A stretch of 64,000 bases of DNA. It comes from Mycogone perniciosa. Taxonomy: Eukaryota > Ascomycota > Sordariomycetes > Hypocreales > Hypocreaceae. The first letter of the stretch is position 1. Every line of letters starts with the position of its first letter. The DNA is taken from positions 62,001 to 126,000 of the forward strand of contig JAOALB010000121.1 of assembly GCA_025331125.1 (NCBI GenBank), written 5' to 3'. Of this stretch, positions 25,001-37,100 are shown one piece after another. The notes under the pieces were generated by a model. The model did no database searches, had not been told where the DNA came from, and saw only the letters and a program-made list of their open reading frames with translations. A program made the position numbers and the translations under genes.

Positions 25001-27026
25001 ACATCAACTATTTTGATCATCCAATTTTAATAGCTACCTGCTTATGTTGCTCATTATTATCCAATGCCTCGTTCTTTACATCCGGTTACTGGATGTCGGT
25101 TTGGGTGCAAGCTTACGAACACAAAGCTCACATCGACATCGCATATTACTTGGGCATTTATGCGCTCTTCACTCTTCTGGGAACTTTCTCTGTCGGAGCT
25201 ACAATTATCACATTTGAATGGGGTGGTTGGCGCGCCGCCCAGAAACTCCATAACGACTTGATTCGTGCCATCATAAGCGCCCCCCTTTCCTGGCATAGGA
25301 CAGTGCCTACCGGCCGAGTGATAAACAGATTCTCTCTAGACATATCGACAATCGACAGATCATTGAGCTCAATGCTTCGGTCCACGCTTGGCGCTCTTTT
25401 AACCTTATTGTTCCGGATTATCGCAGTCAGTTCACTCCTGCCCATTTTTATACTACCTGTCGTGTTTGCGTCCACCATCGGCATCATTGTGGGTGAAATA
25501 TATACACGAACAGCCGTCATCCTTAGACGTTTAACCTCTGCTGCTCAATCACCAGTTTTCTGCCACTTCAGCAATACACTAGCCGGGCTACCCGTTATAA
25601 GAGCAAGGGAGGGTATGCACGAAGCCTTTGGTGAGGACCTGGCGACTAAACTTAGGGTGTGGTCTATCGCAACTGAAGCCAATTACAACGTCAACCGATG
25701 GGTGGTTATGCGAGTTTCCCTTATAACCACTCTCATCTCTCTGCTGGCTGGTGTCATTGCCCTCTCTAAAGTGGGCGTGGTCAGTGCAGGACTGGTCGGC
25801 TTTTCGCTTCAAAATGCAACTGGATTGAGCCAAAGTGTTTTGGCTTTAGTGCGGGCTGTAAATGATCTTGAGATTGAGATGCAAGGTGTAAGTCATGCTT
25901 TTTTGTTCTGTTTAGTGAGACCCCATTTCTTTTTTTTCCACTAACGAGTTTTCAGTTCCACCGAGTGAAGGAATATGTCAAACTAGAATCGGAAGAGAAG
26001 GGTGACGAGCCCGATCCAGATGAGGGGGATCTCGACGAGGGGAGTTACGCCGTTGATGAAAGACATGTTATCCCTGGGGCCTGGCCTCGATCTGGCGAGA
26101 TTGAATTTCGCAACGTGACTGTTCGATACTGCTCAGATGGTCCAAACATTCTGACAGATATAAACTTAAAATTCAAGGCGGGGGAACGAGTTGCAGTTGT
26201 TGGACGAACTGGCTCTGGCAAGTCAACGGTAGGTTGAGACAAGGTTTGATGATCGATGCGACTTTGCTGATTTGTGGTAAATAGCTAGTTTTGTCGCTTC
26301 TTCGCTTCACTGACATCGTGTCTGGTCAAATTCTCTACGACGGAATTGACATTACGAGAATTCCTAGACGTAGGTTACGCCAGAATATCACAATCACCCC
26401 ACAGGAACCCACGTTATTCAGCGGATCGATACGATCAAATCTTGACCCTACAGGGTTTGTGTCCCGAGAAAAGATTGAGAAAGTCCTGGCAAGCTGTAAA
26501 GATGTTGGCGGGCTCTCCGATGATATGACAGCCCATGGAAGCCATCAACATGGTCAGGGCCTTTCTTTATCATCAGACGTAGCCGCTCGTGGAGAAAACT
26601 TGTCTCATGGCCAGCGTCAGGTGTTGTCAGTCTGTCGTGCTCTGCTTAGAAAGAGCAAGCTTATGATTCTGGACGAAGCCACGGCCAGTATGGATTATCA
26701 GGCAGATCAAGCAACTCAACAAGTGCTTCGCAAGGAACTCGGGATGGCCGATTGTACGCTGGTGACAATAGCACATCGACTAAGGACAATAATGAATTAC
26801 GACAGCGTCGTGGTTATGGGTGCGGGCAGAGTCATTGAGTAAGACCGTGTTTTCTTGCTTTTCATCGTTTCACGACATAGATCACTTTGATGGGGTAATT
26901 ACTGACGAGTGCTTCTTTAGATATGGCTCACCTCGGGACTTGTACAATGCTGGGGGGCAATTCTACGACATGGTATACCACAGTGGGGAGTTAGACGAAT
27001 TACAAGACCTGTTGGAGGAGAAATAA
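22064..27026 (+). CDS. ABC-C family (MRP-type) multidrug/metabolite exporter
   Basis: Six exons (22064-22166, 22311-24923, 24992-25887, 25956-26228, 26285-26838, 26921-27026) encode 1,514 residues, the usual size for fungal ABC-C full transporters. Order: N-terminal TMD0 helices, TMD1, NBD1, TMD2, NBD2. NBD1: Walker A GQSGSGKST near residue 665, signature LSGGQMARVALARALY near 758, Walker B LLLLDDVFSALD. NBD2: Walker A GRTGSGKST near 1286, variant signature LSHGQRQ near 1400, Walker B LMILDEATASMD with the catalytic glutamate. NBD1 has D at that place, as usual for degenerate ABC-C site 1. The first exon is inferred: the main frame upstream of 22349 has no ATG, but a GTGAGT donor after 22166 and CACAG acceptor at 22310 restore phase from the ATG at 22064. 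Probably exports the product of the adjacent enzymes or gives self-protection. Confidence 0.9.
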
Positions 27027-27280
27027 AGGAGGTTTGTATTGTACTGCGACATATACGTATACGCAAGACAAAGGGCACTCTTGAACTTGTTGAGACGTAG
27101 TGACGGTGCCAAGATTACTTTGATAATGCCTAATATCAAGTAAACCAGAATAGGTCAAGAAAAAACACCAAAAACATACAGAAGCTGGTGTTCGCTGGTG
27201 GTTACTCACGGGACTGCCTTAGCACGAGGACGGTGCAACCATAACAGAACCGCCAGCAAAGACCATATATAGAAACCAAC

Positions 27281-27295
27281 AAACCAAGTCAAGTA
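27281..27295. repeat. Target-site duplication, left copy
   Basis: AAACCAAGTCAAGTA, identical to 33197-33211. It abuts the tail end of the retrotransposon, and the bases outside the two copies differ, so the duplication is exactly 15 bp. Such long direct repeats are produced by target-primed reverse transcription. Confidence 0.93.
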
Positions 27296-30200
27296 TGTTT
27301 GTTTGTTTGTTTTATTATTTACGTCCACTAAGTAAGCTAGTTATACAAATCCTTTATAGGCAATAGGACGTCAGGAGCCGGCGGCTTGCGCTACTGTTTA
27401 CTGAGTTTCGATTTATAAAGGAAAGAGGGTTAATCTGGGTGGTGTTAATCTGTTTCCGCCGGAGGAGGACTATAAAGGTCCGCTTCCTCTACTAGTTTCT
27501 GGAAGGCTTTACTTCCTATAAGTCCGAGTAGGTAAGAGAGGGGGGTCTCTCTTAGGGGGATATCTGGAAGGAAGGGCCTAACTATTCTGCATTCTGCGAA
27601 GTGGCCTTGCCTCTTTAGTTCGCTACACTTGCAGACAGACTCTCTGTTATATCCAAAGCGTTTATAGTATTCCTGGAAGTCCCTATATCCTAATCTCTCT
27701 GCTAGGAGCCTGTAAAGGATAGGGCGTAGGAGTTTAAGCTCTAGGGGGGAGGCTAAGGCTTTAAGTCCCTACTATTTATAGCCTTCCAGGGTTTTGCTAA
27801 GCTAGTCCCGTTCTTTTACCTCCGCAACTTCTTCTTTAATCTATCTTCTAATATATATAATTATAGCCCAGTTCTATAGCGCGGCGGGGAGGGCCGCGCC
27901 TTGCTTAGCCAAGCAGTTAGCCTATTTATTGCCTATAATATCCTTATATTTTAAGACCTATAAAACGATAGTCCTGCAGGGCGAGATATTTTATATTAGT
28001 TTCTAAAAGCGTATATATACTCCTTATATAGACAATAAAGGCTTGCTAAGCAGCCTGTCGATAACTGATAAGTTATCTAGGAAAAGGAAGGCTGTTTAAA
28101 TTATGCAGTCTTCCTTTACGCGTCTAGCCACTAGCTCTATAGCCTTTAAGGCGGCCTATGCCTCTAAATTATAGACCTTTGCGTTATTAAGGCGTCTAAT
28201 ATCTGTAATTACTTTTACTTTATAGTAGGCGACTGCTCCCTAGCCTATATTCCCTCCTATTTAAGACTTATCGGAATAGGCTAAGACTAAGTAAAGGGGG
28301 AGGGAGTCAATTAACTCTAGGTATTTCTTTACTGCAGCTGGTTTGCCTATACCTTTTAAATCGGGATTAAGGAGAATATATAAAGACTTTTTAGCGAAAA
28401 GGGTAAGTCTAATAGTTCTGCCAACTAGGGCGGCAGTGCGCTAAAGTCTGGTTTATAGTAGTTGGGGAGGGAGTTTCTTATTAATACATTAACTGATCGG
28501 GTAGTCCTGATCTAGTCCCGCAAATCTTGCTGCGCATTTAAGTCGGGCCTATACTAAGGCAATTCCGGCTATAAGGACCTTTAACTCTCTATATAGGATA
28601 AAAACGCTTATAGTTTTCTAGACTAAAAGGACTGCCTTTGCTGTAGTCTTAAAGGCTTTATTTATTTTATCTATTAGGCCGGATACTCCTATATTTACCT
28701 ATTTAGTAAAGTCGGTTTACGATTATCGTTTATGCCCCGGCCACTATACTTCCGTCCTATATAAGGCAATAGGGAAAATGTAAGCCTTTGCAGCTTATAC
28801 TACAGCCTTGGGAGGTAAGCCCTTTTAAGTTTTATTAAACGACTTAAAGAAATTAGAGACTTTATATACTTTGCCTGCAAGCGTTTCTATATATTTCTTA
28901 AAGGAGAGTCTTAAATCAAGGTAAACCCCTAGCTATTAAATATCCTCTTTAAGCTAAACTGGTTTTCCCTCTATTATAATACCTTCTTTATAAATCTAGC
29001 CTTTTATATAGTAAAAGTGCAGCAGTTCGGCCTTAATATAGTTAAAAGATACTGCGTTTTCTGCTCCCTACTCTAGCGTCTTATTAAGCGCCTATTATGC
29101 GAGGGTAGCTATTTCCTAAATAAACCCCCCTATAATAAGTATAGCGATATTATTAGTATACTTAAAATAAAATTATTAGTCTTTAAGCTAAAGGATTAGA
29201 TTAAACTATAGTATTAATATAATAAGGGAGATAGGGGACCCCTATAGGGTATTGTATTTAAAGGCGAGGTTTAATAGGTTAATCCTATCTCCTTTACAGA
29301 TAAAAGCGGTTCTGTTACTTATAAAGGACTCCGCCTATTTTATAAACCGGACAGGCTATCTTTACTGCCTAAGCCGTAAAACCAGTCTATTCTTTATAAT
29401 AATATTAAAGGCCCTAGAGATATTAAAGGTAAATAGGGTTACAACCTCCCTTTTACTTAAAGCGACTTCGATATTATAAATCAGGCAAGCGACTAGGTCT
29501 ATAGCTGCTTTTTTAAAGAGGGCCTTAAAGTATTATTTTAAAAGGATCTTATATTTAAATGCTAGAAAGGATATCCTTTTAGCGAGTAGTCTTTTAAAGC
29601 CTTTTCCTATACAGGACAGCAATAAAATAAATTTAAAAGCTTTATAGTCTATATAATTAAGTTTACTAAGTTTAAGGATAATAGTAACCTTAGCGTTTCT
29701 AAAAGGGAGGGGGTAGTATCCTAGCTTTAAGCAGCCCTTAAAGAGGTTTATAACAAACTCTTTAATAGCTGGCTATATATAGTGCAGGAGGGCAACTAAT
29801 ATACTATCCGCGCTAGGCGCAGTATTCCCCGCTTTTATTATAGCCTTCTTTACCTCCTTTTTAGTAATTATCTTATCTTATAGTATCTAGGGGTTCTTTA
29901 GTGCTTAAGGTTTTTAAGGGTCTTTAATATCTTTTTTAACTCCTTTTCGCTATAGTAGGTATTCCCCGAAGAAAGCCGTTTACTCTCTGGGGTTTAAAAT
30001 ACTCCTGTTATTGTCTATTAAAGGGGGGGGTTAAAAATAGTCTATAGCCTTACGCTACTTAACTACCTGCTAAATGCCCCTACTTAAACTAGCTTCAGCT
30101 ATAATTTTATCTTAGTAGTTGCGTTTTTTATATTTAATAGTATTGCGCAGTATCTTTTTTATTTTAGACCGTTTATTAATCTTAAAGGGCGCCGCAATAT

Positions 30201-33196
30201 AGGCTAAATAGGCTATCTAGCAGTCTTTATCTTACTAGGGGGCACTATATTTATTTTAATATCTCTTTTTACCCGCCGATTATATATAGTCCGCAAAGAG
30301 TCTTTAAAGTGCTTATATAGCTGCGTCTAAGTCTCCTTTAATTAAATTAGTTGCGTCTACCTCTAAGAAAAGCCAGGTATATATATATATTAGCTGGCTA
30401 AACTTTTATAGGCTCTTAAAGGGGATATATTTCTTTCCTGTATCGGCTATCGGCCAGACAAGGCTCAGGAGCATAGTAATAACTGTATAGTAGTCTAAGC
30501 CTATATCTAGGTTTCTTACAACAGTTATCGATATAGGGCAGTTAAAGAAAATAAAGTTAATGCATTTTCCAGAGTCCTTTATAGGGGCGTCTATAAAGGC
30601 TGAGATCAGGTTATACTTATCTGCCTATTTAGCCAGTCTATTGCCTATAGTATCCAGGACTTAGCCTAGTTGCTATATCTAGTATAATGCATTAAAGTCT
30701 CCTGCAATAATTAAATTTAGAGGGGGCTAACCTTACCTCTTAAAGGTTTCTATTATAGTGTTAAAGGTAGCCTTACAGTAAATATTAACAATAATATAGC
30801 TGCAGGCTTCTACCTAGTAAATGCAGTCGCTCTTTAGTCTTAAAGGCGAGAGTTATTAATATAATAGATTTAATAATTTTTTAATATATATAAAGATAAA
30901 GGGTTTAGTCTCCCTCTAGTTATTAAATAAGTTAAATGCTTAAAAGCTAAAGTAAGATTTTATTTATCTTTTAGACGATATAGCGTTTTAGCGAGTCTAT
31001 AGCTCCTAGATAAATATAATATTAAAGCCGCCTTCCTAGGCCAGTAAAAGGGCTATATTATAATACTATCCCTATTTTCCTATATTAGCCTAAAAGATTT
31101 TTAGGCTAGAGTTCTTTTAGCGGTTTCGATAGGGTTTATCGTTTATAAATTAGACTCCTAGGGTTTGTCTCCTTTAAGGGATTCCCTTAAGGCGTTATTT
31201 ATAAAGTCGTCTAGATTAGTAACCTCTACTGTAAAGCGGGCTAATAAACTTTCCTTTAATAAGCCGTTAAGGATATTTGTTAAGTCGATTTTATTTTAAA
31301 GGGGCCTTATTGCGGGGGCAGGGGGTATTGTCTTGCCTAGAGGGAGGGGTCCTCGGATCCAGGCCCTAAAAGCGGTAGGAGATCCGGCCAGGGCGGCCCG
31401 AGGAGCTCTTCCCCTAGGTGCGCTGGGACTAGGCTTAGGGGCAGGGGGGGCGGGGTTCCTTTTCTAGAATTCCTAGGTCCCGAGTTCTCTAATAGCCTTA
31501 AATTGTTCTTTAATGGCGTATACTTTTACACTATCTTTAATAGTCAGGCGTATATAGCAGTTTAAAGTATTGGATTAGTAAGGTCTGAGGCAGTTAGTAT
31601 ATTAAATATAGTTATTGCAGTTCTTATTTCTATTAGTGTATTAAAAGGCAGGTTTACTGTACTTTTTATAGCGCGCAGTTTTAATGCACCTTTAAAGATT
31701 ATAAAAGCCGAGGCACCTGTCGCATTAAATTACCTATACCTTTTAAGTCTAGAGCTCTGCTAAGGCTAAGCAGTTAAAGAGTTTAAAGCCTATCTTAACT
31801 TTCTCTTTAAAGGAGATAAAGTAGTAGTAGGTATTAGTGGTCTCGCTAAAGGGGGCCTTTTAGTAGAAGATTAGGGGTTTTTTAGACCTAGCGCTCCTTT
31901 AAGCCTCAATTAGGATTAGCGCGTTAATAGGGAAGGTGCTTAAAGTGTTGGTATAGTATTTAAGAACGCCTTATATAAGAAAACTCCTCTATACGCATAC
32001 TTCTTTAATCCTTAAGCCGCTAGCCTCCGCGGTTAAGGCTAGGGCAAAAATCTTTTTCCTAATATTTTTTATTTTAATTTAAAGTATAAACCTAGACTTT
32101 ATTTCTTAAAAGTAAATAATATCTTTACTTTTAAAGTTATTAATTTTAATAACCTTTTACTTAGCGCTAATAGTAGTAATCTTTTTCCAGCTATAGTTTA
32201 AAGGGACTTAGAGGAAAATTTTATTATCGGTTTTTAAAGTAGTCTTCGCTTATTTTTATTTATTTATATAAGTAATAAAGGCTAGCCCGCTATTGCTTTA
32301 AAGGGAAGGTTTATTTCCGTTTCTTTATATCGAGGAGTTTTTATTTATACCTATAGCTATAACTATAGCCTATATAACCTATTTTAGGCTATTAGCTAGC
32401 AGGGGGTTTCCCGCGCTAGTTTTATTTAGGGGCTAAGGCTCGATTTACTATTATTTATTATTTTAGCGGGGCTTTTTGCTGACTGATTGGATAGTTAATA
32501 GTTAAGTAAAAGGAAGGTTTCTGCCTAATTTCTCGGGGTTTATAAAGGCCCCTAGGGAGAAGAGGTTTTCGAGGGTATTAAAGAGGGCTTTACTCGCTAG
32601 TATAGCCGCTAAAAGATAGTACTTTCCTTAATGTTTAGCTAAATAGTTATTAATAGCTTAGGCTATTAAAAGTAATATTTCCTGCCTAGCCCTTTAAATT
32701 AAGTTAATTTCTTTAATTTGCGCGAAGATTTTAAGTGCTATATTTAATTGCTTTCCGTTTATAAAGGCAGGGGCTTCTATTAGCCTACTTTAAAGGGAGG
32801 AAGAGAGGCCTTCCTAGGTCCCTTTTAAAAAGAGAGAGACGCTAGGTCTTAAATTAAAACTAAAATTAAGTCTAGGGACGTCAGTTTCGATACGTTTATC
32901 GTCGATGCAGCGTTTCTTAAGCGTAAATAGGAGGACTATAGTCTCCCTTTGCCTTAAGAGCGAAGGAATGCCCTCCTTCTCGAGTCGCTGGAGTACTGCC
33001 CGCCCAGCAGCAGCGAGGTTCAGTTATCCCTGGTTTGCTTAAAGTCTGATAGCGTTCGCTATCTTTCTTTAAGTGCCCAGGAGGGGCGAGAGAGCGTTAT
33101 AGAGCTTGTTTTTCTTAATAGCTAGTTAAGGGGTTGTGAATTTTGGTGAGTAGGCACCTAAAAGGTGGGGTACCTGTAGGTGTAGGAGGGAAGCTT
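27296..33196 (-). mobile_element. RIP-inactivated non-LTR (LINE, Tad-like) retrotransposon, full length
   Basis: A 5,901-bp element with its 5' end at 33196 and 3' end at 27296. On its sense (minus) strand the 3' end is a tandem AAAC tail (plus strand TGTTTGTTTGTTTG), typical of LINE integration. Relics in order from the 5' end: CCHC-like zinc-knuckle ORF1 about 31620-31740; endonuclease motif IIAGDFNA near 30690-30715; reverse transcriptase box near 29138-29160, where Y-A-D-D now reads Y-T-N-N; RNase H about 28100-28282 (YSD-S and LEA-AALKA). All frames are broken by many stops, mostly from transitions, and TpA is strongly enriched while CpA/TpG are scarce. That is the footprint of RIP. The apparent plus-strand frame at 29252-29479 is a by-product. 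Tad-like placement is inferred from domain content, not from a tree. Confidence 0.92.
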
Positions 33197-33211
33197 AAAC
33201 CAAGTCAAGTA
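33197..33211. repeat. Target-site duplication, right copy
   Basis: AAACCAAGTCAAGTA, the second copy, abutting the 5' end of the minus-strand element. The perfect match, next to an element full of mutations, shows the flank itself escaped RIP. Confidence 0.93.
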
Positions 33212-33299
33212 GATTCATAAGACAACAATCGAATCTGTTAATAATTAATTCTGTCATCACATACAGATGACATAAGGCAAACAACAATATGATTTTACT

Positions 33300-34141
33300 A
33301 CTACTTCCACTTTTATTTAGTGTCGGTATCCATGTCGAGATAGCCAGATTGACCTACTATCAGTTTCTCGGCCTCTTCAAACACCCGCCTCCCCCGGAGG
33401 TCCTCGGTTGTTGTCCAAATTGGTGTCTATATGGCCTTCTATTCAACGAGTCTGTTCAATACTCGGCGTCTCTTACACAAGCGCAAGATCTCACTACTGC
33501 GAGTTGAAACACGTTTCTTTTGGACACTGTATGGATTAGCACCTTGTGTATTCTCCCTCCTCCGTTGGCTTCTGCGCGGCGAGGCTCTGTACTGCTACTC
33601 ATGGACCGTGATCGGGTCAGAAAAAGCTATATGGCCCCAGTTGTCTGAGTCGTCTTGATGGTCACCGCGTTTTGAGCTCAAGATTTACGCTCTCCAACAG
33701 TATGAGCATGGTATTTACAGAAAATCATGAAGTAGGAAGACCTGTGTAAGCTCGGTTAGATGAAACTTCCTGTTGGCGTGACTCAGTCTGCCTGTGATAG
33801 CCTTTGCATATTCGGAAAGGAGGGCTTCAAGACGATCACCAACCATTCACAGTTGTAGGTGCCGTGATCGCCATACGCTTCATGAGATCCGTGGCAACTT
33901 CCTCTTGTCCAGTCTCTGGACGTTGCGTCAAAGAGGCTATAGCGCTAGTGTTAGTGTGGGCTTTACTAAGGTTTCGTTTGGTAATGGACTCAATGGATTT
34001 ACGACAGCTGCCGGACTCGCGACTGTTGGTAGCTCCGATGTAGTCGGGAACGGGTAGTTCTACGGGACACCAGGTTGGGGAGTGAATTGATGAGAGCGGG
34101 AGAGGCCAGCGGCGTATCTCCTCCAGGGTTATTCTCTCCAT
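33300..34141 (-). pseudogene. Decayed fungal gene of unknown function
   Basis: A promoter-like upstream region on the minus strand (TATATAA-type box near 34225 and a pyrimidine-rich leader) precedes an ATG at 34141. The frame begins MERITLEEIRRWPLP and stays open about 100 codons to 33836. Protein-like sequence then resumes in another frame: DRLEALLSEYAKAITGRLSH. After a further frame change come KYHAHTVGERKS, then DDSDNWGHIAF; RRVFEEAEKLIVGQSGYLD appears near 33340-33400. Repeated frame changes without good splice sites suggest a pseudogene, although unusual splicing is not excluded. The alpha-helical segment recalls N-terminal parts of fungal HET/NACHT/ankyrin-type proteins, but this is only an impression. 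The retrotransposon lies about 90 bp beyond its far end. Confidence 0.38.
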
Positions 34142-37100
34142 ATCCAGCACTAGGAAAGTAGATGCTAAGAAAGAAAGAATGAGGGGGATGAATGTTCAGA
34201 TGGCGAGGGGAGAAGGTCTCAGGACTTCGAACCTTATATAGACAAATCTGATTCCTCTATACCTATCCCAAACGTATAAGGAGCGCTTAAGGGGAGAGGT
34301 AGAGGTACTATTCCGCAGGCGTAGCTACCTCTAGGATATATCCACATTTCCCCTCCCCAAGGGCCTCTTGAATGCAATTTCTCTCACTTATCTTTGTGCT
34401 ACAGGTGGGAAGCGAGTGGATCGTTGCGGCCAGCGACGGATTCTATCCCATTTCCACTTTCCATATTCCCACGTCTCCCATCTCAACCCTAGCTCCCTCC
34501 GTTTCTTCACGAACCGTGTCCCCCACCTCTCTCACACAAGACGTCGAGTTGCATCATACATGTACAATTGAGACTGGAATTTGCGCTGATCTAACAGGGG
34601 CGTGAGTATCAGACCACCTGACTCTCGAACGGCATCCTGGGTCAAACCAATCCTTACGTGTTCAGATACGAGCTGTGGCGCAGGGAACCGTGAGCATTTT
34701 TCATCAAGTTTCTAAGGTCGTTGAGATAGATTTATACTTAGCTTCCATTTCTATATAGCTCTATATATGTTCTTTGATATTTATCCAGACTTTGTAAGTT
34801 TTATGATCTTTAAGGCTTAACTCTAGAATGTATCACAAATGATTACTTTTTTATTTCTGGCGTTTAGTGTATCCATATTACGCCCAGATACAGGTACTTA
34901 GACTTTTATATTTGGAAGTAGTTCTCCCAGCTCCAACACTTTGGTCCACGGCAGTTCTGATAGTTCCTGCAAATGGCAACCTGATAGAGTAAACTATACA
35001 CATGAAGACCTAACATTAGTATCTGTCCCTCTATCTCCTTAAGAGTTCATATACTAGATATGATCATCCTTAAATTACTAAATAGACCCAATCCCTTTTA
35101 ATACTTCCCTCTACCTGCCACCCTTTTTTTCTTTCTCTTTTCGTTTCTTTACTTTTTTCGCCTGACGTACTAAGCAATTATAAGCTATAATGTTAACTAG
35201 CCTGATATATTAAGAACTTATATCTAACTCTAATAAAGTAGCAGGGTCTAAGTTAACATAATCAATCCCCTAGCCCTCACGGTCTCCATCTCAACCTTTT
35301 TACTTGAAGGATCGTCCCTAATACCGTGCATAATCATATAGCCCATCACGTGCCAGATATAGATCCTAAAGCCCTTCGAATATTCAAGGGCGCTTTTTTG
35401 ATGTAAGAAATTAGTTAAGCGCGTTGTCGCAGGATGATTGATGAGTCCTCTCTGTTCTAAGCCCCTTTGGAGGACGTAGTACGTAATGTGGAAACTTATT
35501 GCCGAGGGCCTATTCGTATTTACGAAGGTCGTAATAACTACGAGCAGTGCTAACACACACTATAGAGACGAAAATGGGTTCAACATAGCATTCATTAGAA
35601 TGGGACTCCGTACCCTTGTCTTCGATCGAAGGATCGTGGTTTACGGGAATTGTAACCAATCACCTAGCAATCAAATACCAGATGAGCTCTAGCACATTGA
35701 TGTATTTCCGGTGAAGCTTAGCTTACTTATGTACGGGGTACTACTAGCAGAATCTGGGAAAATGCAATCTGCCGAGTCAGGAGAATTACCTCAGCTTCAT
35801 TGTATAACAGTAGGTATTCTGGACGTTGCTGACCGAGGAGTACAGGGTGGGCAACTGCTTGGTACCTTAATGGTTATTGAACAAATAGAATCTGACGAAA
35901 ATAATCATCGGGACTTATATTTCAACTCTTGGGCACGATGATTTCGAGTTGATTCCCCACTGTGATCTGTGAACCTTATGCGGTACTAGTGGGGAAAATG
36001 GATTTGCTAGGCATCGCCGTTGGCTTTGGGTTGTCATTATACCTACTGTTAGGTCGCCTCGCTTAGATCGTATTTGCATCGGACTCAGCTCGGATAGACC
36101 ATTGCCGTACTATTATCTCACGCAATTGGATCCCTTAGTGAGTGGATTTTTGATACTACTACTCTATCGTCGATACATGATCTCCGTACTAAGTTCTATG
36201 AGGCAAATTAGACAAGACTAATAATTATAGTTTTACTACTGCTGACTATCTGGCGTTAGTGAAGGATCGAAATTCATGAGAGACTAATGCTACTTCGGGT
36301 GGTGACGGAGAAGTTCCGCATTCTCCCACACTACTGGATTGTAAACCCTTTTTCCCTTTTTTCCGAATGTTGCCCGGGTATTGTCAACGAGTTTCTAACC
36401 ACACGGAGACAGTAGATCTAGATTCGGACAAGGCTATGGACTATTTATGTAAGACCGCTATTGACAGATGAACTCGCCATAGTATAATAATGAAACAACA
36501 CTTAGCCGTCACCTTTATCCTTTATACGACAGTAATGATGATACCTACATAAAATACAATACGGCAATATCGCTCGCATATAACCGTGCCGCCCCAACTT
36601 GGAGAGTGCCAGGGCTATGGTATATTTCTCACGGGTTGGGTAGTGTGTATAGATTTTTGATAGCAGAGGGGACACTTGCTGCTAGGAATACTCATATTCA
36701 CCGTAGTCACTCCATCAGGCAGGTATTCTCCGGCAAGCGTTGTGTTCAATTACATACTCGCTACAAAGATGCGGTAGCAGCAATGTAATAATATGTGATT
36801 TCGTCCGACTATCTAAGATTATAAGACGCATATTCAATCCTACAAACTAGAAAATACAATAAGAGGGAGCTGGGACAGCCAAGACACTACGGGACCTGCC
36901 ACGTCTGACGGAACAGGAACAGATGGACCCAACCAGACGCACATCGGATGGCTTGGCAACGGGATTAAGGAATCTGCTCCAAGTATAAAATTCAATGCTA
37001 GTGGTAGTAGCAACCCCGGCGTATCGAAATTGACACGATGGATGCGGTAGGGCCGTAGAACTCCCGCAGCCCTAAGGTTTCTAGAAAATTTAATGAGTAA

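Noticed and set aside
29252..29479. 75-codon frame on the plus strand inside the retrotransposon
   Set aside because: It lies antisense to the reverse-transcriptase relic in heavily RIP-mutated DNA and has no motif of its own.
33289..33507. 72-codon plus-strand frame with hydrophobic start (possible secreted peptide)
   Set aside because: It overlaps minus-strand protein-like sequence of the decayed gene; no TATA box, splice signal or motif supports it.
34372..34605. 77-codon plus-strand frame with signal-like start
   Set aside because: The supposed signal ends in a splice-acceptor-like CTACAG and the rest is low-complexity Ser/Thr/Pro; no promoter or family support.
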